A model generated the notes under the pieces. It did not search any database and was not told the DNA's origin. It was given only the letters and a program-made list of their open reading frames with translations. The position numbers were made by a program, and so were the translations under genes. A DNA stretch of 64,000 nt from Euborellia annulipes (taxonomy: Eukaryota > Arthropoda > Insecta > Dermaptera > Anisolabididae), in the NCBI GenBank assembly GCA_023213315.1, contig JAKCPI010006182.1:248001-312000 (forward strand). The letters run 5' to 3'. Shown here piece after piece: positions 1-15,600 of the stretch (positions are counted from its first letter, which is position 1; each line of letters begins with the position of its first letter).

Positions 1-355
1 AATTATATTTTTTTAAGGAAAAAATCCTGGCTGCATTTTCTTGTTTTTTATTCCTGATTAAAATTCTAAATACCCTTGTAATAAAAATTATTTCGTTTTG
101 AAATAAAAATTTCATTTTTTTTCTTAATTTAATAAAATTTAAAAATTCCTTCAAATATCATTTCTCGAGCTGTTTCTACAAATAAAATTTAAAAATTAAT
201 TTCAATTAAAAAAATGTTCTTAAATAAAGGATAAATACATTTTTTATAAACAATAATAAGATAATAATTTTTTATTTATTTATTTTTTGTATATACAATA
301 GTATTTTTTTTTTACTTTTTAACGATTTTTATCAAGCATTTTATTTTGATTCAAG

Positions 356-613
356 GTTCGAGATGCTCGGGGCATTTGGGGTACAGTTTGTGACTACGGC
401 TGGTCTTTAAAATCAGCTGCTGTCGCCTGCCATGAAATTGGTCTTGTTGTTAATCCACACGATTGGCGTATAAATCGCGCTGATATCCCTGAAGCAGGCA
501 TTTCAGAGCCTGTACTTTGGAGTAATGTGCGTTGTCGAGATGAAGATTTATCACTCTCCGAATGTCTTTACGAATCTCCAGCCGAATTTGAGAATTCTTG
601 TACACATGCTCAT
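356..613 (+). CDS. bark: bark-like exon a: SRCR domain 1, main part
   Basis: Phase 0 at both ends (86 codons). It begins inside an SRCR domain: GIWGTVCDYGW, then VACHEIG, NVRCRDEDLSLSEC and a last cysteine pair continuing in the next exon. The usual start of the domain must sit in an exon left of the window. The acceptor is a T-rich tract ending AG at 354-355, and the donor is gtaag at 614. Confidence 0.88.
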
Positions 614-3600
614 GTAAGATTTCTTTTTAAACCATTTTGAATGAAACTATTTTTTTTATCAATCAGTATTAACACGTTTCTTTGTAGGATGTTGGCCTTC
701 GATGTTATCCGAGTGGTTGGGCAGGAATCCGAGTTGGACCTCTTGCTCCAGGATTGGTGCTACAGCATGTTACTGTTAAAAGAGCAGGTCTTCTTGATTA
801 CGCTTCCAATACACTTGCTCCTGGTGTTCAGCTTGACTTCTCAGCTTACACATTAGAAGTAAATTATACTAATAGGCCTATAATTAGAGAGCTGAAAAAA
901 GTCTCTATTTTCGGAAAAAAAATTGCCTTAAAAGTCTACTCTTTTTTAGCCAATAGTCTGTTTTTGGCAAAAAAGTCGCTGTCAATTTTAACAATTAATA
1001 ATATGGGAAAGTAAAAGAAATAGGGTACTTAACCATAACCGAAATATGACAGAGTTCTTTAGAATATAATTAAAAATTTAATTTCATTAGTACAAAAGTA
1101 AAGCACAGCACACATCTTTTTCTTACCTTTGGTTTGGTTTTTTGTGTTGACATATATTTACTTTCCGCTTGTATATTAAAATTCAAGATATACAATTTAT
1201 AAACATGGGAAAATATTTATATTTTGTTACCTTGGCAACCATTTCTCCTATCTTTCATATTAAGTATGAGACTAAAGTGACTTACGTTAGATTTCAAGAG
1301 CAAAATGAGAATATTCATGTAAGAGCATCTAAAAAATAGTTGATATATGAATTTTAATCAAAATCTTTGGAGCGAATGTTGAGAAAATAGAAAAAAAACT
1401 GAAAAAGTACTAGTGCTTTTGGTCCCATTTTGTTCAAAAGCTCCGTGTTACGTCTCAGGGGGCATCTAAATTAAATATAAAGTTTCAACCTCTAGCTCTT
1501 TTCATTCTTGAAATATTTAAATAGGGTCAAGGTCTAAATGGCCTCAGTAGCCGAAAATGCAAAATTAAAAAAAAGCATATTATATTAAAAAATTTGAAAA
1601 AAGTCAGTCGTAAAAGTCGCTTTTTTTCAAAAAAAAGTCTCTGAGAGGCAAAAAAGTCGCAAAAGTCGTTTTTGAAAATCTCAAAAAAAAAGGTTTCTTT
1701 TTGTGAGATCAGTGGAGATATCTAAGAAATTTAGGGAAAGTCTCAAAATTGACAAAAGTCCAAAGACACTACCTATAATACTGCATAAAAAATAGATACA
1801 CTTTTAAATTGAATATATATAATTTTACTTTCTCTTTTTATTTTAGGGACTTCGAGTAGTCGATTCCCTTGCCGATGGTCTTGCTGTAGTTTATGCAAAT
1901 GTTTATGCGCCTGGTGATGGCAGTGTTTTACGAAATGCTGTTCTAAGTGGGAACAGAGGGAGCGGTCTTAGATTAGGTCAAGCTGGATTACGAGTTGAAC
2001 ATTCAATAATTGAAGAAAATGGTGAAGCCGGCGTTCGACATGCTCCAGCGGTCTCTGCCCATCGCCAAAGAGAACTTGCTGGCTGGTTCTCTGTTCAAAT
2101 GACAGTCAATGCATTATTCGCTCAAGAAGCTAGTCCATATCGAACTCTGCAAATTCCATCCACGTTTACGGACATTCACCTGGAACCAAATGAATTCAAG
2201 GTATTACATTTTATATTTCTCTCTCTCTCTTTCATTTGCTTTCGTATTGTATTATTACACCATTGCTTTCAAAAAAAATAATGCTCAGTTACACTAACAT
2301 ATCTCAGTTCTTAAGCTCGTCTTACGCCTTGCAAATGAACTTAAAGAGTTGCACCAACAGGAAATCGGTATTATCGTTTGAAAATTCATTGGTGTAACGT
2401 CTCAAGCCGAGGCCTACAGCTCTAGACGGCTTTGCCCAAGATATAATATGAGACTTGTTGGTGCAACCGGACATAAATCTCTAATATCCAAAAAAAACTC
2501 TTTTTTCAGGTGCTGATAACCCAACGAGTGGGCCCTGATCCTGTTGAAAGAATTTTTCATATTAGTTGTCCAATTAGTTATGTCCTTGGAATACAATTAT
2601 TGAATCCTATTGCGAATAGGAGTACAGAACGATTGCGTTTTTGGGATGGTTTACGTCAAGGCGACGGTCAACTTTGGGATATTGGCAGAGACGCTCACGT
2701 CTTCCCAATGCTGAGCCAATCCTATGGCATCCTACTTGAATATACTAATGGAAAAAATGCTCTAGGGAACGCAGTTATTGTTTTGACTGCCATTCCTTCA
2801 AGGCCTATTTATCCCCCTCAGCATCCAACTTTACGGCTTACACACACGAAAATTCGCAAAAACAGGTAATTGAAAATAATTATAATAATAATTTCTTAAG
2901 ACATTTATTTTAAAATTGAAACAAGGAAAGAATTTAAATGGCGAAAAAACCCATGTCATCATTTCATCTGGAACACACTGAGGGTCAAAAAAAACGTAAA
3001 ATTTTATTTCTTCTTAAGAAGACCTGTTCTAATCTACCTTAATGAAACTCTAATTTAAGAAACATTTAATATGAAATATCTTATACATTTCTAAGTAAAT
3101 TTAACACCAAATCAAAGCATTTTAATCAATTTAATACAATTAAAATAAAATAAAGAAAAATATGTCGATTTTCAATTTGAGGGACAAATCAACATAATCT
3201 CGATATGTTTTGTTGGATATTAATTAAAAATTTTGTTTTTATAAGAATTTCCAATAAAATAGACCGAGAAAACTGATATGGAAAGATTATTTTAAAATTT
3301 TAGAAATTTGACGTTAATAAAAAATTTCAACATTTTTCTCTTTTTTTTTTTATTTAAATTGTAATTATTTATTAAAATGATATCGATTTCTGTTAAATAT
3401 ACTTAGAAATCTTCAAGTTATTTCATATTAAATGTTTAATAAATTACAGCGTAGATAAGAACAGATCTTTTTAAGAAGAAACAAAGTGTTACGTTTTTTT
3501 TGACGCTGAGTGTATTTGATGTTTCCTTTTTCTAAAAAAAATGAGTTTGAACGTTGTTTTTATTTTCATGTTTTTCATTAAGACTTGTTTTAAATAAAAT

Positions 3601-6600
3601 TCTTCTATTCATGACTAACTATATACTTTTGATATTTAAATTATTCAAAGAGCTACTCATTATACCTAATTTTTATTTCAAAATATTTATATTTTCTGCA
3701 TTTCTTTTTTCAGGCATGGTATATTGACAGAATTCTATAATCGACCTCTCAGTGAATTAGGAGAGCATTATCTTCGAAAAGCAAACATGTCCATTGAGTT
3801 AATAGGATGTGAAGTGTCTCATAATACTCGAGAAGCTCTTCTTGTTTACACTGCACACGCTTCAATGGCCCCAGCAAATCTTTCTGAAATACGAATTACA
3901 ATAAACAATTCGTTGATTACTGACAATAAACGAGGCATTCGACAATTTTCAAGAGATTTACGAAATTCAAATAATCTCTATCATTGGATGATCCATGACA
4001 CCAGTGTTGAAAGAAATGGCGGAGGTGGTCTTGAAATTGTTTTGCCATATGTATGGCAGTATAATGAAAATTTTACACATACTATGTATCTTGGGAATGT
4101 CACTTGGCGGAATAATAAACGATTCTCAGCCATCATTGATGGCCATTATGCAAGTGTGAATATCACCCGCAATGTGTTTGATAATAATCAATGTCGAACA
4201 GGATTATTATCCATCCGTGGAATGGAAAAAAGACTTTTGATAACGAATAATCGAATAACATCGAACCGCGGAACATATATTGTTGAATTCCGTATAGATA
4301 GTCAATCTGAAGTTCGTGGTTTTGTTGATGCAAGAATGATCGAAAATGAAATAAAGGATAATTCAGAAATTATGGCAGTTAATCGTGGATTTCACAAAAG
4401 GCGTAATTTATCTTACCGTTCGCCGACTTGTGTGATTGGTTTTCATGGAATTCAAAAAGTCTATCTGGCACAAAATTTGTTTGGAAATAACGTATTGGAT
4501 TATGAAGTGATTGCCGGTATTCGTACTCATGTACTGGATAATGTTTTAGAACTTCCATACAATTGGTGGGGGACAGCAGATGAAAACATTATTTCACAAC
4601 GAATCTTTGATTTTGATGATTGGAATGACCATGCCATTGTCAATTTTAGGTTAGTAGTCTTGACAAAAAACTAATTTTAGTTGCAATTAAATTTAAAGCT
4701 AAATTATTCTATTGTTTATTTTTACAATTCATTCTATATTTCATACTCACGTCATTGTAATTTTCACATTGAAATGTTTGCAGGCCCTTTTTATTAGAAG
4801 ACTCGCTGGATGCTTCAGTTTCTGAAACTTGGTCTTCACCTCCAGTTCTAGATCTAAATAAACTCGGAGGCAGATTACGAGATTCAGTAACACTTTATTC
4901 TCAACCAGAGCCTTACAAAGTTTTACGCGACCTTACTGTCATGCCTGAGGTAATTATGCTCCAAAAACAAAATAATAAATTAAATAAATGAAAGTGTTTA
5001 TTAAAGCTTTTATGCTTTGTATTATTATTATTAAGGGAGTATTTAATTATAGACTACATTTTCTATTATATATTTAATATAAATACTGTACAACGTTTCG
5101 ACTGCTTATTCTGCAATCGTTTTCAAGTAATTAGATTTTTAATCTTTTTCTCATTAAACTTAACTCTTAGAAAATTTGACCACATAGGAGGGGGCGTGAG
5201 ATATTGACTTGGATTCCAAGGGGGCCGCGACTTCAAAAAGTTTAAGAACTGCTCTAAGGGACCGTTACCTGCATTTTATATACAACGACTTCAGTGCCAT
5301 CTACAGTCATTTCTATGAAGTTAGACACAAACTTCAGCGCCCTCTACAGTCATTTCCATTAAGTTAAACACAATCATTAAAGCAAGTGTTTACATAAAAA
5401 ACATGATGTTACAAAAGTTTTTTGAATTTGATTTTTTAATATACTGGGTAGAAGGTACAAAATATTATTATTAAATTTTTCCGCTAATATTTATAATATG
5501 CAATAATTCGTCAATGGCCTTAGCTGCCGAAACGCCCGTAAACCCCGAAAATAATAATAATAATACAATAATCAAACCTTAATATCTAATTAAAGTTTTT
5601 CTCATGCAATATTTATATTTTGAATAAATAATTAATACAAAATATGGTCTATAATTTTTTGAAACTCTCTAAATATTAATGTGAATAGGCCTAATTTATG
5701 GTGTAAATAAAAAAAATAACCGGAATAATTTTTTGATTTTTAGGCCACTCTTACGATTGAACCTGGCGTAGTTCTTGAATTTGCCTCCGGAGTGGGGATC
5801 CTTGTTTTGGGAACCCTTAAAGCTCAAGGACATCCAACTTCACCAATCGAAATGCGTCCTCTTACTCCCACCCACCCTTCTGAGTAAGTTTTTTTTTTTT
5901 AATTTGAAATTATAAATAATTATATATATATATTTTTTTTAAATATGCTAACTAATACACATGTAGATCCTAAGTAAGGGGAGTTTGGTAACTCATATTA
6001 CCAAGTGACAACATTAGATTAGGAATTACGGGTTTCAATTTTTTCTTTTCAATCGACACTAAAAATGAATAAAACAAATATTGCTATTAATGAATGTTTT
6101 TTATTTTAGTAATTTGGATATCAAACGTCGTCGCCGTCAATTAGAACTTGATCCAGGATTAGAAGAAAAATTGATTGAAAATCTCCAAAATTCCATACGC
6201 TTATGTACGAATCTCAATTGTACTATGATGGATTCAGGTAAATTAATTTGATCTATTAATGTTTTTTCTCATCTGGGAAATCCCCCCCCCCCCCCCAAGA
6301 ATTTGAAAACAAACAAACATGTTATTTGAAACATGGTTCTTACCCAAAGGGTGGTCTCGCAACCTCCATAACAATTATATTTTTTAAATTAATTTTTAAT
6401 TAATAAATAATCTAAAATATAATTCTATTACTTTTTTCGTACCCTATATATGAAATATATAGAGAGAAAGTATTCGATTCATGTCAAAAATTCTATGTCG
6501 AGATTTTTTATTTATTTATTTATTTATTTATTTTATTAAAATTAAGTTGTACATAGAGCTTTTTCAGCCCCTCATTGTGTACAAATATTTAGAAATTAAT

Positions 6601-9600
6601 ACATTAACAAATATATAAAGTAAGGCAGTATCGACATCAGGCAGCGAAAGGCGAGACACCACGACTTGGTCGGATGGATCTTCGCGTTTTAAGGTCCCCT
6701 GAATCCAAAAAAGTGGTTTTCGCGACATGGTCTGTCTCTGTGAACAAAATATCTCATGAACTAAAAGAGCTACGAGTGTGAAATTTTATATTTAAGTTAG
6801 GCACCCTCTCAAGGGGTGAAAATAAGCTTTTGATCAAAATCGGCCAAAAAATACTAGTACTTTTTCAGTTTTTTTCGATTTTCTCAAAATTCGCTCCAAC
6901 GATTTTGTTTAAAATTCATAAATCAACTATTATTTAGATGCTCTTTAAAAAGTATATCAGTGCGCCAGTAACACCAGATTTTTTTGATAAATTTCATAAA
7001 AATATAAAAAGTGTCCGCAGCCCTTTTAAAAATAATTTTTTCTTATTTACTATAATTATTAATAAATAGCCTATACTTTTTCTTTAATGTTTACCAATTT
7101 TTTAGATGACGTAGCACGTGAAGGTTTCCTAGAAATATACAATACTACAACTCTGCAGTGGGTGCCCATCTGTGATGATGCCTTTTCTGAGGACAATGCT
7201 CGTGTTGCCTGTCGTCAATTGGGATTTGAACCACTTGATCCATTTTTAGCCCGTGGCAGAAGATACGAATACCACCCGAATTCGTTATCTCGAATTTGGA
7301 GTTTCGCTGAACCTATTCAATGTACTGGTAAGCTCTGGAATTAATTTTTTATTACTATATTTATCGATGATCGATCACATCTCATTTTTTCACATCATAA
7401 TTTTTTATTTTAATTTGATAACTTATCAGCAGCAAATGATATTATGATTTAATTACTTATTATGAATAGGCCTATATATAATAATAATCTTATCGTTTAA
7501 TTATTGACTCTGAAGATTTTTTTATCTTATTTATTGGCAACGTTTAGTATCATCTAAATAATCTTATCTATATTATTTTATCATATTTGAAAGGTGCTTT
7601 CATTTGGATTAAGGTTGAAAAAAATAAACCAAGATTAATCAAATTTAAATAAAATCTGATAAACTTCATCTCTACAATTCTTGTTAGATGAAAAATATAA
7701 TATAATATATAAAATAATTATTAATAATTAACTAGGTAGAGCCTTCTTTGAAAAGGATGGAATTTTTTCAATCAACGCTCAATAGACTGTTCATTACCAG
7801 TCTATATATCATATAACAAATTTTCGAGATGCGCTTGTACTTGAGATTGGGCAAAATTGCACTCCCTGGAGTCGAACCAGGACCTCCACGCTCCAATAAT
7901 CCAATTAATTGGGCCGACGTCCTAGGATAAGGGTAGTCCACCCGCCTCGAAAGCGTGGAGGTCCTGGTTCGACTCCAACCCAAGGGGGTGCACTTTTGTC
8001 CAATCTTAAGCACATAATTCTTAATATTTAAGCATTCTCGTAGAATAATACAAGAAAAGCTTTAATTATAATTTATTATTTTTCCACTCGATTGCAATAA
8101 AATCCTTCCAAGGATAGGCTAGGACTTCCATATCTTCGTAAAATATATTCTCTTAAATATACTAATTTCTTTAAAAATTCCCAAGGTGACGAAGATCGTT
8201 TGGAAGATTGCGAGCCAAGACTCAATGGGCAACTCTTCGAATTAAGACGTCGATGTCACTGGAATAGCGAATTTGTATTTATCCATTGCGAAAAAAGAAA
8301 TCTTCATTCTGTTTTGGATTATTGGGGCGGTATCAGGTAAATATTTGCTTATGAACGGAACCTTCAAAGAGAATTCATAAAAGGCTTTTTATCATCACTT
8401 ATTTAAGAGATATTTATAATTTGGGATTCCAGCCAGCAAAACAATATGTTCATGTTTCGAGCCTGTGTTACTAAAAATTGACTATTTGTTTTTCCTAAAG
8501 AAGTATGTTATTAACAAAGAACAAAATTGTTTTTTTTTCACTTGGCTACAGCCAGGAATCTCACACTTAACGCAAATTAACTATTACAATAACAAAATAA
8601 AAAACAATCGTCATATTTATAATAGTATTTATTAAAATAGCTACAAATCAATCAGATACAACTCGTTATTAATTGTCATTAAAAAAATTATATCTCAAGA
8701 TATTTAGTTTGATAGAGACTTGATTTAATTACAATTCGATTATGTTTTTTATAGATTTGCAAATGGCCAGTTAGAGCAGGATGCTCATGAGCAAAGGCTT
8801 CACGATCCGGTGACGCATGGCTGGGCGAGACGAGCGGAGAGTGTTGTTGAATGGGTTAAGATCGTAGGCGCTGGTTTACTTCATGGTCGACGATCTCCTA
8901 CGATTTTAAGTGTGGCGCGAGCGCCAAGAATTAGTTATGTGAACGTTTCAAACTCAGCTGGCGACGGTATCACACTAATATCACCTCCTGAGCCAACTCG
9001 TCTTCTTTTCAATCGGTGAGTTTACTTTCCCATCTGTCCCATATTAGGGTTCTAATTTATTGCATTACCCAGTATAAAAATAATGAAAGAAAAATGCCTA
9101 AGAGATTTGTTTTTACTAATAATCAAGGCATTGAAAATATGCTCATATATGTATTTTCATTAAAAATAGCCAAAATAAAAATATTCATCAAATATGCATA
9201 ATATTTTTAAATTAAACATTCAAAATAATAATTTCTAACAACAACTTTGTATAATTTTACAAAATATAAAAATAAAATCAGTGCCTCCTTGATATTAATA
9301 GATAGTCATTTGCAGCTGCCATTTTGGTTCCAAATGACAACATGTCAGAATCGTTGACTTATATTGTTTCTCTCAATTATTTTTATAAAAAAATCATTTT
9401 ATGGTGTTATAAAAAATATTTTAAAGATAGCCAGATTGTAAAGAACTCTTTCAAACGAACAAATTCAGACATCGAAAAAGTAAAAAGTATGAGGTTAAGT
9501 TCATAAATAATTATTTATATTTTTTACGCTAAAAACATTAAAAATTATAATATATTTTATGTACCCTGCATTATTTTCTTGTTAAACTAGCGAGTTAATT

Positions 9601-12600
9601 AAAAAATAAAAAATGCCGGGATGTTCTGCTATCAATAGAACAGGAAAACGGGCGACAGCTCGAAAATTGGACCCAAAATGGCGGCTGCGAATACTCATCT
9701 TTATAGAGCCTTAATATTAATCATTGAGCTTGGATATTTTTCAGAATTGAGAATACTCTCGGGGTCGGAGTGTCTTTATTTTCAATGACAGGAGAGTCTC
9801 GAGATGACGACGAAAGTTCTTTCTTGCCTCTTCGGTTAGCTCCTCTTCCTCATGGCCTCTTTGGAGCTCTCGATATGTGCGATCCGGCAAAAGTGATCAC
9901 ATTAGATGAACGTATTCTAGTCTATTTTATTTACGCCAGTAGGCCAATCAGCTGCGTTAAAATATTCGCCAGTCCGTCTCTTGTTAAGCCTTTTGGATTT
10001 AGGTAATTTATTTCTTTTACTCTAAAAATATCAAATCAAGACATACGATTTTAAATAATTTTTTTTTTTTCATAGGCTTCTTCAATTGAGTCTCTTCAAC
10101 TCCACTGGGCACGATGATGAGCCTGATACCATTTCACTTTATGATGGTGATATTTTCAATGTAACATCACGTCTTATTGGAGAAGTCACTTATAATTCTG
10201 ATAATTCGAGACGATTGTTTCGTACGAATGGCCGCAGTCTTAGCGTTCGAATCAAAGCACGGGCTGCAAGTCGGATTCATGGTTTCGTAGCAGAAGTCGT
10301 CACTCTGCCAATCTCAGCAATTGGATTCAGTAAGCTTGATGTTATTTTATTTTTATTTATTTGGGCTAGCCAATATTTTATGATAGAACGATATTTCAAC
10401 TCAAAAATAAATATTTGGCTCAGCATAATGAAATTAACTTAGCATAAAGATTGAACAAATGTAGTACTACCTAAATTTATATACGAAAATTTGGAATTCA
10501 CCCAGTGGCCGTACTAACAGGGCGAATTTATTTTATCCATCGATACAGTGGCGTAGCGAGGGGGAGCAAGGGGGTCATCATGCACCGGGCGCTACTCACA
10601 AAGGGGCGCCAAATGGTCCGCGAAACAAAAAATTGCTGGATAATTTTTTATTTTTATTATAATTGATTGATTTCTGATCATATACTGTACATTTCAAAAT
10701 CTAGTCTTGTTTTCTCAACTACATTTTTTGTCTCAAATTTAAAGCTTGAGCCTCTGACATTATTTATTTATTAATTTGCGAGTATATTTTACATATAATA
10801 TTATATGGTTTTCGAATGGGGGGGGCGCCAAAGGTTTTGTGCCCCGGGCGCGAGTTAAGCTCACTACGCCACTGCATCGATATATATTCATATATAAAGT
10901 AAGAGAAAGTGGTGTGCTGTACGACCATTAACACCAAATTTATAAAGTCTAAGGTTTAATTAAACTCCAACTTTATTTGAGACAATTTATTTAATCTCAA
11001 AATTTTTCCCTTATCATTAAACTTTCTCCTTGTTGCTTTAGCCACTCTCTGGTTTTTACTTTCTCTTATTGTTTCTACTTCTATCAGGGCAACAAATGCC
11101 AAAAGATTTTGAAACAGATATAACCGTTCTTATTGAGGCGAGCGTGGCTTATCGGATAAGCTGAGGCTTAGTAATACGAGGTAAAATGTCACTCGAGTTC
11201 GAACCCAACTTGCCGAAAAAATTCAACCAAAGTCGAACGTCTCTGCTGGAGCAAAAGGGAGTACACATCCCCTCCAATTCCAGGCACTTAGGGCCTGAGG
11301 GATGGACATAGGAATTCAGGGGTAAAACATCACCCGAATTCGAACCATTCCTAGAACGGGGCAGCACAATAGATCTGATCTAGAAGGTCGCAGTGCAAAG
11401 AGAAGCCCCAGAACAACTAATCAATCATCAATCAACCGTTCTTATTGGATTTCACAAATACATTCTATACAAAGTTTTAAGTTACTGCTTAAGACCTTTA
11501 AGAAAAGACTAATACAATATAAATTTACAGACCGTGACGTTCAGCACAACATTTCGTATTCGATTCTCTCTAAGAATCGTTTGGGCGCTTTGCAATATGG
11601 AGCCGCAGGGGAAGTCAATCCGGCAGTTACAATGGAATGGAACCAAATTGATCAGAATTGCGCTCATCTTTTTGGAAATTTTACCACATGCACCTCCGCT
11701 GTTTATATGGATATTCAAAATACTTTGCATATTTATTTTAGAGTAAGTAAAAAATATTGTAATATTTTATCATAAAATTCATTTTTGTTAAGGATGATCA
11801 TTTATTGAATTTACGTAAAACATAAATTAATTATTATGGGAGTTTTTAATTATAGACCACATTTGTTATTTATTTGTTATGTAAATACTGTACAATGTTT
11901 CGACTGCTTATTCTGCATTCGTTTTGAAGTACTGTGCACTTGCTCCGACTCATTGTCCCTTAGAGGTTAGTTCACTTAAATCGGAGCAAGTTCAAGCGGA
12001 CTAACCTCTAAAGGACATTGAGTCGGAGCAAGTGCACAGTACTTCAAAACGAATGCAGTCGAAATACATAAATTAATATTTTATTTGGTTTGGCCGACAT
12101 TCATGGAAAAACATAGTCTATCCGCCGCGATAGCGGTATGTCCTCGTTCGAGTCCAGGAGGCACAATTTGCCCACTCAAAACCTAAACTTATTTCGCAAA
12201 TTTCCCTTATTTTAACCGATATTTTGACTGATTAACTTACAGTCTATTGGGCGTTATTTGAAAATATCCCAACTATTCTAAACTAGGTAATATAAATTTT
12301 TATTTTAATTTCAGAACAATTTAGTTCGACGGAACCAAGGAGGTGTGGTGGTTAAAGCTGATTCTCGGTCCTCAGCAACGGCTCTTAAAGGCTGGTTCAT
12401 TAATAATCTTTTTTCTGACAATGAAAATAGACCCGTGCTTTATGTTGAGGGCAGACAAAGCAGTCCTTATCAAGAAGTAACGGTTTATAGAAATTTCTTC
12501 GCTAATAATCGAGTTCCTTATGAAGATGTGATAGTGTTAAAACAAGTAGGCTATTTGAATATATTCTGACGAAAAAATGTTATTAACTCTCTAATTAACA

Positions 12601-15600
12601 CTTTTATATTTTTAGGTTGTTTCAAATTTTACTTATAATTATGTTCAAAACAATAAAGGGCAGCATATTTTGGAAGTGTCCGGTTTCCAAAGGGTTCGAT
12701 TGCCCATTTACCAAAGCACCTCGCATAATACTTTCTACTGGTACGAATAATTCCTTTAATAAACTCATTTCAGATTCTAATACAAGCTTACTTTTTAGGA
12801 ATTTCGCTCTAGATAGAGACAATCGAGGCACTGTACTTGCAGGCACTGCAGGCCAACAATACGTCGACAACATCTTCTTAGATCCTGACAACGATTATGA
12901 ACTGGTCACTGTTAATGAATCCAGGTATATATAAAATTCATTATCTAATTGTATTTTTAACAATTAATTAGACTGCTCGGCAAGGTTTTCTTCACAAGAA
13001 ATCTGATTAGTGAATCTAGCACATTTTTTTATACTGAATTCAGATATGTAGTTAGAATTTTTCCATCAGGCACAATTTTAGAGATATAGAGAAAAATAAA
13101 TTTTAATAAAACCCATACTTTTTTTTAGTTACAGCTCAATGGGCCTCGTATATGAAATTTGGCGAACTCCAGTCGATGCCAAACACAATTGGTGGGGCTA
13201 CAATACAAGTTTAGCAGTCGGAGGGCGAGTCAAAGAGAGAGGAGATCAGATCAACCTCCTCAGAGTCGAATATGAACCTTTTCATTACAATAATAAAACT
13301 CTGCTTGATGTTAAATGTCCTCCCGCCTGGAATCTCGTTGGAGACACTTGTTACATTTATATTGGCGCACCAATGAATTTCTTCGAAGCTCGTGAATTTT
13401 GTACGGTATGTATTATTTAAGTATATTTATTTTCCTGTTGAGTGAAACGTCTACAGGCTCCCGGAATTCAAACCCAGAATCTCCAATCGGGCCATTTTTA
13501 CTTACTCTTTGTAGCTCATTTGTACTTTATATAAATGAAACAAACATTTTAGCTTCTTTATTTGCTTAATGTTTTAGTCGGTGAACGCGTCAATGCCATA
13601 TGTGATGGGCAATTACTTGACACTCTTCAAACTGCTACTTCGCCAGCAACATAATTATCAATATTATGATCGCGTTTGGGTTCAAAATTATGATCTTATC
13701 AATAGATGCACTGCATTCGCTTATCAAAGCGTTGAGATCGATGAATGTGATCGATTGAACCCATTCCTCTGTGAAACAGGTGAGCTATTTTTATTATACT
13801 GAGTGTGAATCGGTATTGTTGGCTGAGAAAGTTCGATTTGTTCTGATGATGAGAACGATCAGTGATCCTGGGTTGTCACTTGCGTCCCAGGTCAGTTTTG
13901 GCGCCTTTCTTTTTAAATATTAAAAAAAAAGTTTTAAATAATCATAAATATATGAGAATTTTATTTTAAAATGAGGTGGATAGCTGTGTAGATCTTGTAG
14001 TAAGGAAGAAAGAAAAGAGCGATTGTAGCTAATTTTATTTCATTTATTATCGCTTCAAGCCGACGGTTCGGTCAGATATACGACCATCATCAGGGCTGAA
14101 GCGTGTCAACAAAATTCCTCAAAATGTCGAATGGCACAATTGAGTAAAATATTTTTTGCCATTTTTTAAGGACCAACAGGCTATGCGAGTCAAGGTTAGA
14201 TTGACTGACCGAAACGTCAGCTTGAAGCGATAATAAATGAAATAAAATTAGCTGCAATCGCTCTTTTCTTTCTTCCTTATTACGAGAATTTTATTGTTTT
14301 CCCTCCTCTTAAGGCGCTTCGGAGGCAAAGCTGTTCGCATATTTTTGCCGATAAGATGGCGTTAGGGGTCTTAAAAATTTAGCCAAAAAGGCCAACTATT
14401 ACGAATAACAGCAGAAAAATATATAAATATAGATTTAATTAAATTAGAAGGGGAACAGTTTTTATTAATTATTTCAAGATAGGGAATTTTACTGTTCGGT
14501 TGATGTTTAATGTGAAAATTATAACAAAATAAATCAATATTTCATTTTTTTTATTTTATTGGCGACTGCATACCATATAAATATCGACTTATAATTGATC
14601 TGATAAGGCCGGCTGTTAGACCAGCTTACTGTCTTTTGCAAGAGTATTGAACTACTTGGACGTTAATTTTTAAATAAATACGAATTTTTTTTGACATGGT
14701 CACCCTTTTATTTAATTATTATAGGTTTGATATTAATAACTTTTATATTTTTAGATGTAAAAAAAAAAACAATTTAAAAATTACAATACATTTTCATAAT
14801 AGAGATTTTTTTGCATTTTCTATAAATATAAAAAAAAAAATAAAAAAAGCATTCTATTATGTAAAATGCTCACGAATTTAATTCATTAAAAAAAAGCGCA
14901 TAAAAAAATACTTTAAAATGCCTCAGGATTTTCGGACTAAAGATTCAATGTGCCCTCCTGAAGCTCCTTAACAAAAGTTTTTTCTTTTTTTCTTTTTAGA
15001 TCCAAAAGTCCGAATTGATCCACTTTCCTGGCGCGAAGATGTGGTCACCGTTGCAGTAATTGGCGCCGTCGGAGCCGCTTTACTCCTTGTTGCTTTTGCA
15101 GCTGGTTGTTGGTTCACTAAAAGTAAACATCGGCATGTAGAGAGACTTGAGAGGCGAAATTCAATTCGCCAGTCGTTGCATAGTGTTCGTAGCATAGGAC
15201 TTGCCTCAACACATGGAGGCTTTTCTGATATTAATTATAAACGACGTGGAAATGTAAGTTTCCTACCGTATAACTTATTTATTATTTGAATAGCATATTA
15301 ATTAATAATATTTATTGCAGAGTGGTAGATCTTCTCCTTCGCTTTCGGCACGTCAAGTTGATTATAAAAAAATGATGGATGGTTCTATTGACTCGATGGA
15401 AAAATCGCAATTTAATTCATCCGTTGAAGATGATAGAAGTTATGATATTTATGAAGCACATAATATGGGAGCAGCGCATCATCCAGGCCGCACCTTTAAT
15501 GCCTCTGACGTAAATTCTTTAATATTAATATTTTATAAGCTTCTTTTTAGCAGGATAAATAAAAAAGGCCAGGCAGTTATGCTTATTTCTTTATTATATT

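Noticed and set aside
11820..12065. CRISPR-like array
   Set aside because: Repeated words are arms of one fold-back element; no regular spacer pattern anywhere in the window.
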